Notes under the pieces: generated by a model | What the model saw: the letters and a program-made list of their open reading frames with translations, nothing else | The model's database searches: none | Told to the model about the DNA's origin: nothing | Assembly (NCBI RefSeq): GCF_001611675.1 | Contig: NZ_CP014766.1 | Coordinates: 1,860,001 to 1,924,000 of the forward strand | Length of the DNA: 64,000 nucleotides | Direction: 5' to 3' | Source: Pontibacter akesuensis | GTDB lineage: Bacteria > Bacteroidota > Bacteroidia > Cytophagales > Hymenobacteraceae | Program-made: the position numbers and the translations under genes | Shown here: piece by piece, positions 55,346 to 63,626 of the stretch | Layout of the letters: the number at the start of each line of letters is the position of its first letter | Numbering within the stretch: position 1 is the stretch's first letter

Positions 55346-55780
55346 ATGTACACAAACTTACCTGCACCCCTTCAGCCTTTAGTTCGATGCGCCAGGCATG
55401 CCTTTGCGGCCACCCTGGTAGCCCTCTGCATGAGCTCCTGCGCCAGCACTGCCCCCGGTTTCGGGGAAAAGGGTTATACCGAACAAGGCAAAGCCTCTTA
55501 TTACGCCCGGAAGTTTCAGGGCCGCACCATGGCCAACGGCGAGAAGTACCGACGGGGCAAACTGACAGCCGCCCATAAGGAACTTCCCTTCGGCACCAAG
55601 GTGAAGGTAACGAACACACAAACCAGGAAAACCGTGAAAGTGGAGATAACCGATCGTGGACCGTTCGTACGCGGGCGCATCATCGATTTGTCTGAGGCGG
55701 CGGCAAGGCGCGTAGGCATGCTGGACGCTGGCGTAGCACCTGTAAAAATGAAGGTGGTGAAAGCTGCAAAAGGCCGCTAG
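55346..55780 (+). CDS. rlpA: RlpA-like septal ring lytic transglycosylase
   Basis: 144 residues. Signal/lipobox region ATLVALCMSSC places lipidated Cys32. The double-psi beta-barrel spans about 50-140: GKASYYARKFQGRTMANGE, AAHKELPFGTKVKVTN and ITDRGPFVRGRIIDLSEAAA, with the catalytic Asp in ITDRGPF. It lacks a SPOR domain, as most Bacteroidota RlpA-like proteins do. It probably cleaves denuded glycan strands in the periplasm. Confidence 0.87.
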   Translation: MYTNLPAPLQPLVRCARHAFAATLVALCMSSCASTAPGFGEKGYTEQGKASYYARKFQGRTMANGEKYRRGKLTAAHKELPFGTKVKVTNTQTRKTVKVEITDRGPFVRGRIIDLSEAAARRVGMLDAGVAPVKMKVVKAAKGR

Positions 55781-55908
55781 GCAGCTGATTAAGGCCTTTT
55801 TTGAACTTCACAATAGCAAAATCACCACTTAACCATAGCAAAAACAGTATTCTCTAAATTATCCAAAATATTTCTTGATATTTCGTAATTGCTTGTGTAC
55901 ATTTGGGC

Positions 55909-56304
55909 ATGACAAAAGTTTGGGGAACTGTGCGCGAGTTTTTGCCAATGGCAGCCATCATACTGCTATGCATGCTCTTTATGCCCGTAGCCCAGGCCCA
56001 TGCTGAAAACAATGGTACCGGCACCAGCAATGGTACTGCCAACGGTACCGCCGTTTCGACACAGCAGACTACCGCCACTGTGTCTTCAGACCAAAAAACA
56101 GTTGCTCCTGCCGCCAAAGCGAAGGTAGCCGCCACCAAGCCGCGTGATAAATCTGTTCTGGATGCCGAGGTGCTGGAAAGCCCGCTGGATTACTTCCGCA
56201 ATGCCTTTGGCTCTGAAGAAGAGGAAGCAGACGCAGCAAGAGCAGGCGCTGTAATCATCACCGTAAAAGCACTCGTTGCCACGCTGCTTTCTACAGTAAT
56301 GTAG
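55909..56304 (+). CDS. Small secreted Thr/Ala-rich protein
   Basis: 131 residues from ATG 55909 (a TTG two codons earlier is less likely). A hydrophobic segment (REFLPMAAIILLCMLFM) is followed by PVAQAHA, a likely signal-peptidase site. Then comes a Gly/Thr/Ala-rich linker (NGTGTSNGTANGTA) and a conserved-looking acidic end with LESPLDYFRNAFGSEEEEA, then GAVIITVKALVATLLS, a hydrophobic C-terminus. Function unknown. Confidence 0.6.
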   Translation: MTKVWGTVREFLPMAAIILLCMLFMPVAQAHAENNGTGTSNGTANGTAVSTQQTTATVSSDQKTVAPAAKAKVAATKPRDKSVLDAEVLESPLDYFRNAFGSEEEEADAARAGAVIITVKALVATLLSTVM

Positions 56305-56881
56305 CCTATCCTTTCCGGACCATACTATCTCTCCATTTCCTGACTGAACTCTAGTAGCTGCCTTTTAAGTGTGCTGCTTACTGCGTTTCTACGCTCATTA
56401 GCGGGGTATGCTATACTCGTAGTTTAAAATCCGATTAGCTATCCTTTCAGCAAAGGTCTGTCCTCAATGCTTATGAGCTAGTATGATGAAGGTTGCTTCT
56501 GTTGCCGGCTATCAGAAATCAACTGCTCAGCCCAGCCAATCAAAAAAAGCAGGTAATTTACCTTAGCTATCAAACATTTAGCAAACCTCCGTGTTTTATA
56601 ATCGAAGAAGACTACTACCCTTACATGGAGTAACTGTATTTGTTTAATGTTTAAGTGAGAAAGGCCGGTACTGCATAGTACCGGTTTTTGCTTTTAGGCC
56701 TTTTCCCATTGCTATTTTATACTTGAGCAAGCTACATGGGGCGCTGGTAGTGCCTAAATCCTCTACAATTCTTCCCGTTTCAGAAAAGTCCCACCCGATT
56801 ATACTTATGCAAGTATAAAACCTCAGGTGCCGGGCAGCGGCGGCCGGAATAGCAGAAAACCTGGGCTATACCTGGCTGCGC
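56305..56881. other. Intergenic region between convergent genes
   Basis: 577 bp. Contains a weak hairpin ACCGGTACTGC-like GGTACTGCATAGTACC near 56668-56683 followed by GGTTTTTGCTTTT, a possible terminator of the secreted-protein gene, and three AAGTATA/TATACTT heptamers (56719-56818). No gene seen. Confidence 0.4.
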
Positions 56882-57631
56882 CTAAATGAAATCACTCACC
56901 AGCGCCAGCGCCAGGCCGACAAGCGTAGCGATAAGTTTGGCTTGGTTAAAGCGGTGATCGGGGCTGGTTTCGAAGAGGATGGTGGTGGAGATGTGCAGGA
57001 AGTTACCGGCTACCAGGCCTGTAAGCGCGGTATAGACAAGCCCGCCCGGTGCCTCCTGGGCAAGCACCGTGTTGCTCACCAGAATTCCCAGCGGCGAACC
57101 GATGGCAAACACCAGCAGCCACATAAAGGCTTTCCTGAAGTTGTTGAGCCGCGAGAGCAGCACCGACATTAAGGCAAAGGCTGCCGGCACGTGGTGCAGG
57201 GCAATACCGAGCAGCACCACGTAAAAATTATCGGAAGTATGGGAATGTCCGCCATGCGAATGTCCCCGCTCCACCAGTATGCTCCCCTCCAGAAAGGAAT
57301 GGATGAACAGCGAGCCCAACAGCAGAAAGGGTATGGCATCGGTGCGGCCGTGGTGCTGGTGCATGTGGCCGTGCTCCACACCGTGCGAAAACTGCTCCAA
57401 TACCAGTTGCAGAAAGAACCCGGCCAACACCCAATAGCCAACCTGGTAAGAGCTGTTATCAGAGCCCAACAGGGCATCGGGCAGCAGGTGCACAATGGTG
57501 ATGGTAAACAGGTAGGCCCCACTGAAGGCAAGGGCGATTTTAAGCCATTTTGTGTTACTTGGCGGAAAGACTTTTACCAGAAAGCCCGAAAGCACTACCG
57601 TGATGAAAAGGGCAAGTATAGCAATGATCAT
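56882..57631 (-). CDS. ZIP-family metal transporter
   Basis: 249 residues with about eight membrane helices. HLLPDALLG and the His-rich loop HGVEHGHMHQHH and RGHSHGGHSH precede the transport helices. ALHHVPAAFALMSVLL and GLVAGNFLHISTTILFE carry the helix-IV and helix-V metal-binding His/Glu sites. It should import zinc or another divalent metal. The methyltransferase gene ends just upstream in the same direction (11-bp gap), so the two are cotranscribed. Confidence 0.88.
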   Translation of the reverse strand: MIIAILALFITVVLSGFLVKVFPPSNTKWLKIALAFSGAYLFTITIVHLLPDALLGSDNSSYQVGYWVLAGFFLQLVLEQFSHGVEHGHMHQHHGRTDAIPFLLLGSLFIHSFLEGSILVERGHSHGGHSHTSDNFYVVLLGIALHHVPAAFALMSVLLSRLNNFRKAFMWLLVFAIGSPLGILVSNTVLAQEAPGGLVYTALTGLVAGNFLHISTTILFETSPDHRFNQAKLIATLVGLALALVSDFI

Positions 57632-57642
57632 GCAGGGCGTTT

Positions 57643-58383
57643 TTATTTCTTCAGGACAAATACCATCCGGTCGCTGGTGGCCTGGTTGTATGGGTTCAGG
57701 TCATAATCTCCGAAGGTTTCTACCAGGCGCAGTTGCGTCATTTTGAAGTACTCCAGAAAGTCCTCCTGGCGCAGCGCCCGCACCCGCTCCTCAAAGTGGT
57801 AGTGTTCTCCTGCGTCCTCAAAATCTATCGTTTTGATAATAAAGCCGTTTTCTACGCCGCGCGTGATTTTAAAGTTTATTCCCTGCACCTCTTTTTCCTC
57901 ATGCGCCACCAGGTGGTCGATCACCTTATCGGTGTTCATAAAATCAATCACGAGTTTTCCGCCGTGCTTCAGGCTCTCGGCTGTGGCACAAAGCGCCACA
58001 ATATTCTCCGTGTCCGTTTCGAAGTACCCGAAGCTGGTGAACAGGTTCAGTATAAAATCAAACTCCTCCTGCCGGTACACATGCCGCATGTCATGCACAT
58101 CGAAATGCAGCCGCTCGTTGGCAAACTGCCTGGCGTAGTTTATACTTTGGCGGGAGAGGTCGATGCCAGTCACCTCAAAGCCCTGCTGGCTCAGGTACAG
58201 CGAGTGCCGGCCTTTGCCGCAGGCAAGATCCAGTATCTTCTCGTGCGGCTTAGGGTGCAGGTGCACCAGGAGGTTATGAATAAAATGGCGCGCCTCCTGC
58301 ATGTCACGGTCCTTGTAAAGGATGTGATAGTAAGGGGAGTCGAACCAGGTACTAAACCACTCTGTCTCCTGTTGTACGGCCAT
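57643..58383 (-). CDS. Class I SAM-dependent methyltransferase
   Basis: 246 residues from ATG 58383 (ATG 58404 adds seven). Motif I is ILDLACGKGRHSLYLS (about 50-65), followed by GIDLSRQSINYARQ. Motif post-II FDFILNLFTSFGYFE is present. C-terminal FVLKK. The target is unknown; close relatives are generic. It is the first gene of a pair with the ZIP transporter. Confidence 0.86.
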   Translation of the reverse strand: MAVQQETEWFSTWFDSPYYHILYKDRDMQEARHFIHNLLVHLHPKPHEKILDLACGKGRHSLYLSQQGFEVTGIDLSRQSINYARQFANERLHFDVHDMRHVYRQEEFDFILNLFTSFGYFETDTENIVALCATAESLKHGGKLVIDFMNTDKVIDHLVAHEEKEVQGINFKITRGVENGFIIKTIDFEDAGEHYHFEERVRALRQEDFLEYFKMTQLRLVETFGDYDLNPYNQATSDRMVFVLKK

Positions 58384-58501
58384 GTGGGATCTATCTAAAA
58401 GCAATAATGTTGCAAATATAGGCTAAAAACCTGAAAGCAGCATACGCGTGCCGGCAATACGCCATTATCCGGTTAAAAAGCCTGCATCAGCCACAAAAAA
58501 A

Positions 58502-58530
58502 CTGCCGCTGCGGGAGTACCACAGCGGCAG
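58502..58530 (-). terminator. Terminator of the small lipoprotein gene
   Basis: 9-bp stem CTGCCGCTG / CAGCGGCAG with an 11-nt loop. On the minus strand seven T follow (plus AAAAAAA before 58502). It is 22 bp past the lipoprotein stop. Confidence 0.85.
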
Positions 58531-58551
58531 GTAAGAAGGAAACTAAGAAGA

Positions 58552-58863
58552 CTAGCGGTTTTCCACTGTCTCTGCTTCGTTATATGTCTCAGACTCTTCT
58601 ACAGGCTCACCCTTGCGGATGCGGTTGCCGCCCGGGTCATGGTTTAGCATGTCATCGTCGCCGTGCTCCACTTCGCCAGGCTGTACCGCACCACCGGTAG
58701 CCTCCAAAGTACCCGCATCGGTTACATTAAAAGTTTTACGGGTGCCTGGCTCTACGTACTCCGTTGTTACTTTCGCCTCGGGCCTTAAATCTGAAGGCGT
58801 ATCGCAGGAAACCATCAGGAGCGCACTAGCCGCGGCAAATACTGTTAAAATGTTCTTATTCAT
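58552..58863 (-). CDS. Small lipoprotein
   Basis: 103 residues. Signal peptide MNKNILTVFAAASALLMVSC with lipobox Cys20. The mature part is hydrophilic and acidic with no clear fold: EYVEPGTRKTFNVTDAG, GEVEHGDDDMLNHDPGG and ESETYNEAETVEN. No family recognised. Monocistronic with its own terminator. Confidence 0.7.
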   Translation of the reverse strand: MNKNILTVFAAASALLMVSCDTPSDLRPEAKVTTEYVEPGTRKTFNVTDAGTLEATGGAVQPGEVEHGDDDMLNHDPGGNRIRKGEPVEESETYNEAETVENR

Positions 58864-58948
58864 TATCGTTGATTTTTATACTTGCTAAGTTCAGCCTCGC
58901 ATCGTCTGTCGCTGCAAAGCATGTGTTTATACTTTAGTTTACGGCAAC

Positions 58949-59563
58949 TTACACGGCAGGGGTTGCGGCGGTGCTGGCCAGCAGGTTTTTGCGGCGCATG
59001 ATGTTCTCCAGCAGCTTCTGGTCGTTGACACCGTTAAATATGCGGTAGGGCATGTGGATGAACACGGGCACCTGAAAGGTACGGGCCAGCCAGCCTTTCC
59101 AGCCACCCGGCATCTGCGCATCGTTTGGCGGCTGCAGCCATAGCATGTAGGCGTCGTCCGTTTTCTGCACCCGCTGAATCATATCCCAGGTCATGGTCAT
59201 GCCCTCGCGCTCGTTACGCTTCAGCAGGATCTGGCGCTGGTCAATCTCATAGGTCAGCTTTTCGAAAAGCGGACTGCCTTGCTCCACCTGCGTCACGCTC
59301 ATAACCTGGGCAGAGCGCAGCAGCACGAAGATGATGGTTACGATGATGGCAATGGCCACCCACCACCACGAAAAGCTGAATACCGCCGGCAGCAGGAACA
59401 GGGCCAGCGGGATCAGGGCATACCACCAGTCCTTGCTCCACACCTGGGCCAGTGCTTTTTTAGTATACAGGTTCTTGTCTAACTGGTATTTCTTAGTCCG
59501 GATGGCCAGTGGATTTGCGTTCTGCGCCACACGGCGGCCACCTCTTTGGTTTGGTTGCTGCAT
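58949..59563 (-). CDS. Membrane protein with YcxB-like C-terminal domain
   Basis: 204 residues from ATG 59563 (MQQPNQRGGRRVAQNANPLA); upstream in-frame codons have no features. Two adjacent helices (DWWYALIPLALFLLPAVFSF and WWWVAIAIIVTIIFVLLRS) are followed by a soluble domain with LTYEIDQRQILLKRNEREG and MIQRVQKTDDAYMLWLQP, the pattern of the YcxB-like domain. VFIHMPYRIF fits its last strand. Function unknown. nadC is upstream (103-bp gap). Confidence 0.7.
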   Translation of the reverse strand: MQQPNQRGGRRVAQNANPLAIRTKKYQLDKNLYTKKALAQVWSKDWWYALIPLALFLLPAVFSFSWWWVAIAIIVTIIFVLLRSAQVMSVTQVEQGSPLFEKLTYEIDQRQILLKRNEREGMTMTWDMIQRVQKTDDAYMLWLQPPNDAQMPGGWKGWLARTFQVPVFIHMPYRIFNGVNDQKLLENIMRRKNLLASTAATPAV

Positions 59564-59665
59564 AAAAATTGTAAATGTAAAGTCTGCTCTTTCTTTTCCG
59601 GCCCCTCCGGCCAAGCCTGCAGAGCGCAATCAGGTATAAAACGCCACCCTGGGGCGGCGGCCATG

Positions 59666-60526
59666 TTATTTGTACGCCTTCAGGCTAAGGTCAATGCTTT
59701 TAATGGAGTGCGTCAAGGCGCCCACCGATATGAAGTCTACGCCGGTTTCGGCCACTTCGCGTATCGTTTCCTCCGTTATTCCGCCGGATGCCTCAGTTTC
59801 ATACTTGCCGCCGATGATGGCAACCGCCTCCCGCATCAGGGCAGGCGACATGTTATCAAGCATAATGCGGTAGATGCCGCCGGTCTCAATGGCCTCCCGC
59901 ACTTCGTCCAGCGTTCTGGTCTCCACCTCAATTTTCAGGTCTTTCCCTTTCTCTGCCAGGTATTTTTGCGTGGCTGTGATGGCCTCGCGGATGCCGCCGG
60001 CATAATCCACGTGGTTGTCCTTCAGCATCACCATGTCGTAGAGGCCGTAGCGGTGGTTTGTGCCGCCGCCGATTACCACCGCCCATTTCTCCATCATCCG
60101 GAAGTTAGGGGTTGTTTTGCGGGTATCCAGCAGCTTGGCGCCCGTGCCGGCAATCAGCGACGACAGGTAATGGGTATAACTGGCGATGCCACTCATGCGC
60201 TGCATGCAGTTCAGCACCAGACGCTCGGCGGTAAGTATGGCCTGCGCCTTTCCCTTCACCGTAAAGGCCACATCGCCTTTCTTGATCTCGGCGCCATCCT
60301 GCAGCAGCACCTCCAGCTGCAACGCGGGATCTACGGCCTTGAAGATGTAGCCGGCCAGCTCAACGCCCGCCAGAATGCCGTCGCCCTTCACCAGCAGCCG
60401 CGCCTGGTTCTGCGCATCGGCCGGTATGGCTGCCAGCGAGGAGTGGTCTCCGTCGCCTACATCCTCGGCCAGTGCCGCTGCGATAAAATCGCGTATGCTG
60501 TTTTCGGTTAGATAAGTCGGTTTCAC
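59666..60526 (-). CDS. nadC: Nicotinate-nucleotide pyrophosphorylase (carboxylating)
   Basis: 286 residues, complete. EDVGDGDHSSLA at the N-terminus, ERLVLNCMQRMSGIASYTH, DTRKTTPNFRMMEKWAV and GGGTNHRYGLYDMVMLKDNH are the quinolinate- and PRPP-binding motifs; EASGGITEETI and FISVGALTHS complete the barrel. It converts quinolinate and PRPP to nicotinate mononucleotide in de novo NAD synthesis. The DUF4783 gene lies just upstream, behind a terminator. Confidence 0.96.
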   Translation of the reverse strand: MKPTYLTENSIRDFIAAALAEDVGDGDHSSLAAIPADAQNQARLLVKGDGILAGVELAGYIFKAVDPALQLEVLLQDGAEIKKGDVAFTVKGKAQAILTAERLVLNCMQRMSGIASYTHYLSSLIAGTGAKLLDTRKTTPNFRMMEKWAVVIGGGTNHRYGLYDMVMLKDNHVDYAGGIREAITATQKYLAEKGKDLKIEVETRTLDEVREAIETGGIYRIMLDNMSPALMREAVAIIGGKYETEASGGITEETIREVAETGVDFISVGALTHSIKSIDLSLKAYK

Positions 60527-60541
60527 GGTGCAAAAATAAAA

Positions 60542-60569
60542 AAAGGCTCGGTATAAATACCGGGCCTTT
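60542..60569 (-). terminator. Terminator of the DUF4783 gene
   Basis: 12-bp stem AAAGGCTCGGTA / TACCGGGCCTTT (one G-T pair) with a 4-nt loop and a long T-run on the minus strand. Confidence 0.88.
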
Positions 60570-60592
60570 CTAAAAATCTCATTATTATCGTC

Positions 60593-61006
60593 TTAATCTT
60601 TGATAAAATTCATGGAGTGGATCAGATATTTGCCTCCGGCGGACTTCATCCGGATCAGCACGGTGTACGAGCCGCCGTTTGAGGCGTAAGTACCGATGGC
60701 ATACAGCTGGCCTTTATCAGACGTACCGTTGTGGTTCACGCTGAAATCAACCGGGGCATTCTTGGCAAAGAAGTTCTTCATCACATACTCCGCCTGCGTG
60801 CTGCTGTAACTGGTGGCGTCACCGCCGTCCAGGGTAATTTCCACCATGCTGCCGAAGTTCCGGGCCAAGTCTTTGGCCGAGCCTACTTTCATGGCCTGTT
60901 TCACGTTACCCATGGCATCGCCCTGTGCCACCGCCTGCCCAGCCGTAAAAAACACGACCGCCAACAACATCGAGAATACAACTGCTACCTTTTTGAAGTT
61001 TTTCAT
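60593..61006 (-). CDS. DUF4783 family exported protein
   Basis: 137 residues. Signal peptide MKNFKKVAVVFSMLLAVVFF, cut after AVAQ. The body is an NTF2-like alpha/beta fold: VKQAMKVGSAKDLARNFG, SMVEITLDGGDATSYSSTQA, EYVMKNFFAKNAPVDFS and YLIHSMNFIK. DUF4783 proteins are found in most Bacteroidota, commonly next to nadC as here. Periplasmic, role unknown. Confidence 0.85.
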   Translation of the reverse strand: MKNFKKVAVVFSMLLAVVFFTAGQAVAQGDAMGNVKQAMKVGSAKDLARNFGSMVEITLDGGDATSYSSTQAEYVMKNFFAKNAPVDFSVNHNGTSDKGQLYAIGTYASNGGSYTVLIRMKSAGGKYLIHSMNFIKD

Positions 61007-61322
61007 AATAAAGTTTTAACCTTGCCCTGGTATGAGCCAAAACTATGCCAAGAGATACAGCACCGTTTACTTCTCTAAAGTTAATAGGTTTATCTAATAT
61101 AATAAAATTGCGGCAAGCCCCTGGCAAAGGTTCTTTGCGCGCAAATTTTAGCTACAATTACAAAACGCACAGCGGTTGTTGGAGTATAGCAGGTGTAAGG
61201 GCACCGCAGGTCCGCCACCTCGTGTTACAGCGTATCCGTATCCCCTGATAAGCGCAAACTCAGGAGGCTGGCGAAACAACACCCAAGCGTACCCCGTTCT
61301 TCAGCGTCTGTTGCCCCTTGGC

Positions 61323-61360
61323 TGCTTCGGCGGCACCTGGCAGGAGGTGCCGCCGAAGCA
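61323..61360. repeat. Perfect 16-bp inverted repeat upstream of gpmI
   Basis: Arms TGCTTCGGCGGCACCT (61323-61338) and AGGTGCCGCCGAAGCA (61345-61360) with a GGCAGG loop. GC-rich, no T-run. It ends 30 bp before the gpmI -7 box, so it lies in the promoter and not in the mRNA. Confidence 0.85.
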
Positions 61361-61390
61361 ATCGTATCCTGCCGCTTTCAAGATATTAGC

Positions 61391-61398
61391 TATATTTG
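61391..61398 (+). promoter_or_regulatory. -7 box of gpmI, leaderless start likely
   Basis: TATATTTG is an exact TAnnTTTG box. It ends four bases before the ATG at 61403, so transcription should begin at or beside the start codon. A standard -33 element is not seen. Confidence 0.6.
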
Positions 61399-61402
61399 CA
61401 CT

Positions 61403-62932
61403 ATGGATAAAAAGGTACTCTTAATGATTTTGGACGGGTGGGGCATCACGACCAACCCGGAGGTTTCAGCCATACAAAAAGCGCACACCCCCTTCATTGA
61501 TTCTATACTTCAAAAATACCCCAACTCTACTCTATTTGCTTCCGGCGAGTACGTGGGCCTGCCTGACGGGCAGATGGGCAATTCGGAAGTAGGGCACATG
61601 AACATCGGCGCGGGCCGTGTGGTGTACCAGGACCTGGTGCGCGTGAACAAAGCCATCTCAGATCGCAAACTTGCCACCATGCCTGCGCTGGCAAACGCCT
61701 TTGCCTATGCCAAAGAAAACAAGCGCGACGTTCACTTTATCGGTCTGCTGTCTGACGGCGGCGTGCACTCACACATCAACCACCTGAAGGCGCTTTGCTC
61801 GGCAGCCTACGACTATGACCTGCACAATGTATATATCCATGCCTTTACCGATGGCCGCGACACCGACCCGAAAGGCGGCGTGAAATACATCAATGAGCTG
61901 GAGCAGCACCTGGAGCACACCTCCGGCACCATCGCCTCCATTATCGGCCGCTACTACGCCATGGACCGCGACAACCGCTGGGAGCGCGTAAAGCTGGCCT
62001 ACGACCTGCTGGTGAAAGGAGAGGGAGCGCCGTCGCAGAACCTGATTAAGTCGGTGCTGGATTCCTATAATGCCGGCGTTACCGATGAATTCATCAAGCC
62101 GATTGTGAAAGTAAACGACAGGGGAGAGCCGGTAGCCACCATCAAAGACGGCGATGTGGTGATCTGCTTTAACTTCCGCACCGACCGTGGCCGTGAAATT
62201 ACGCAGGCCCTCACGCAGCGCGATTTCCCGGAGCAGGACATGCACAAACTGAACCTGCGCTATATCACTATGACCAATTATGATGATAGCTTCTTACAGG
62301 TAGAGGCTATTTTCGAGAAAGATAACCTGAATAATACCCTGGGCGAAGTACTGGCCCGGGCAGGAAAGAAGCAGATCCGGATTGCCGAAACGGAAAAGTA
62401 CCCGCACGTAACCTTCTTTTTCTCGGGTGGCCGCGAAACACAGTTTGAGGGTGAAAGCCGCCTGATGTGCCCTTCGCCCAAAGTAGCCACCTACGACCTG
62501 CAACCAGAAATGAGCGCTTACGACATTCGTGACGCTATTGTGCCGGAGCTGCAGCAGAAGAGCGCTGATTTTATCTGCCTGAACTTTGCCAACCCCGACA
62601 TGGTGGGCCATACCGGTGTGTTTGAGGCCGCCGTGAAAGCCTGCGAAACCGTGGATACGTGCGCACACGATGTGGCTACGGCAGCTCTGGAAAACGGGTA
62701 TGACATCATTGTGATTGCCGACCATGGCAACGCCGACATGATGATCAACGAAGACGGCACGCCAAACACCGCGCACACCACCAACCTGGTGCCTTTTATA
62801 CTTGTGAGCAACGACTTTAAAGGAGAGTTGCGCCAGGGCAAGTTAGGCGACCTTGCCCCCACCATCCTGGACCTGATGGGCCTGGAGCAGCCGGAAGATA
62901 TGACCGGCACCTCATTGATCATAAGAAACTAA
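61403..62932 (+). CDS. gpmI: 2,3-bisphosphoglycerate-independent phosphoglycerate mutase
   Basis: 509 residues. LMILDGWG opens the alkaline-phosphatase-like metal domain; the phosphoserine loop is QMGNSEVGHMNIGAGRVVYQ (Ser near 63). HAFTDGRDTDPKGGVKYI, RYYAMDRDNRWER, FNFRTDRGREIT, NFANPDMVGHTG and VIADHGNADMM supply Mn and substrate ligands. It interconverts 3- and 2-phosphoglycerate in glycolysis. A lipoprotein gene follows after 10 bp. Confidence 0.97.
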   Translation: MDKKVLLMILDGWGITTNPEVSAIQKAHTPFIDSILQKYPNSTLFASGEYVGLPDGQMGNSEVGHMNIGAGRVVYQDLVRVNKAISDRKLATMPALANAFAYAKENKRDVHFIGLLSDGGVHSHINHLKALCSAAYDYDLHNVYIHAFTDGRDTDPKGGVKYINELEQHLEHTSGTIASIIGRYYAMDRDNRWERVKLAYDLLVKGEGAPSQNLIKSVLDSYNAGVTDEFIKPIVKVNDRGEPVATIKDGDVVICFNFRTDRGREITQALTQRDFPEQDMHKLNLRYITMTNYDDSFLQVEAIFEKDNLNNTLGEVLARAGKKQIRIAETEKYPHVTFFFSGGRETQFEGESRLMCPSPKVATYDLQPEMSAYDIRDAIVPELQQKSADFICLNFANPDMVGHTGVFEAAVKACETVDTCAHDVATAALENGYDIIVIADHGNADMMINEDGTPNTAHTTNLVPFILVSNDFKGELRQGKLGDLAPTILDLMGLEQPEDMTGTSLIIRN

Positions 62933-62942
62933 ACTTACCGCC

Positions 62943-63518
62943 GTGGCAAAGTATACTTCCTTTCTTCTTGCAGGCCTGCTGCTGGTCACTGCGGCCTGTG
63001 AGCGGCCGGCGCCCCCTGCATCAGACAAGGCAGATACCTATTTTGACCTGACCGCTTACCTGCAGGAGCAAAAGCGGGAGTTGCAGGCAAACCAGCCTAT
63101 GGTGCTTAAAGCCGTGGCTACGCAGGGGCAGGCGCCGGAGATAAAGGAAACCACTGCCATTGACTGGGAGGATGAACTCACCGTTTTTGAGCAGGTGGAT
63201 CTGAACCGCCCCTCGCTGCAGGAATACTACACTAAGCAGGAGCAGGTGCTGGAAGACGGCAGCGTGGCCGTGGAGTATACCAAACTACCGGACGCAGAGG
63301 CACAGGTAGCTTACCTGCGCCTGCGCCTCTCGCCGGAGGGGCGGCTGCTGCAACTCAACGCGCGGCTGCAGGACGAGAACATCATCTTCTTCTCCAACCG
63401 CAGCGTTCAGCTAGACGCTAATGCCCAAACCGGCGATATTTCCAGCTATAAAGTAGAGGGCGTTCAGAAAATGGTTTTTGGCGATTCGCTGCGCTACATG
63501 GTGGAAACCAACCTCTGA
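62943..63518 (+). CDS. Lipoprotein following gpmI
   Basis: 191 residues from GTG 62943: MAKYTSFLLAGLLLVTAAC gives a good signal peptide with lipobox Cys19. The mature part has DTYFDLTAYLQEQKRELQA, TTAIDWEDELTVFEQVDLNR and a beta-rich end (VEYTKLPDAEAQVAYLRLRL, MVFGDSLRYMVETNL). It is only 10 bp after gpmI, so it is cotranscribed. No family name is secure. Confidence 0.75.
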   Translation: MAKYTSFLLAGLLLVTAACERPAPPASDKADTYFDLTAYLQEQKRELQANQPMVLKAVATQGQAPEIKETTAIDWEDELTVFEQVDLNRPSLQEYYTKQEQVLEDGSVAVEYTKLPDAEAQVAYLRLRLSPEGRLLQLNARLQDENIIFFSNRSVQLDANAQTGDISSYKVEGVQKMVFGDSLRYMVETNL

Positions 63519-63626
63519 TTTAATTTGCCGCGAAACCGCCTGGAGTGGAATTTCCTTGCCCAAATATTTGTAACTTGTAGAGTTGCTTATACTTGTGCTG
63601 GTGCAGGGAACATTACAATTATTTCG

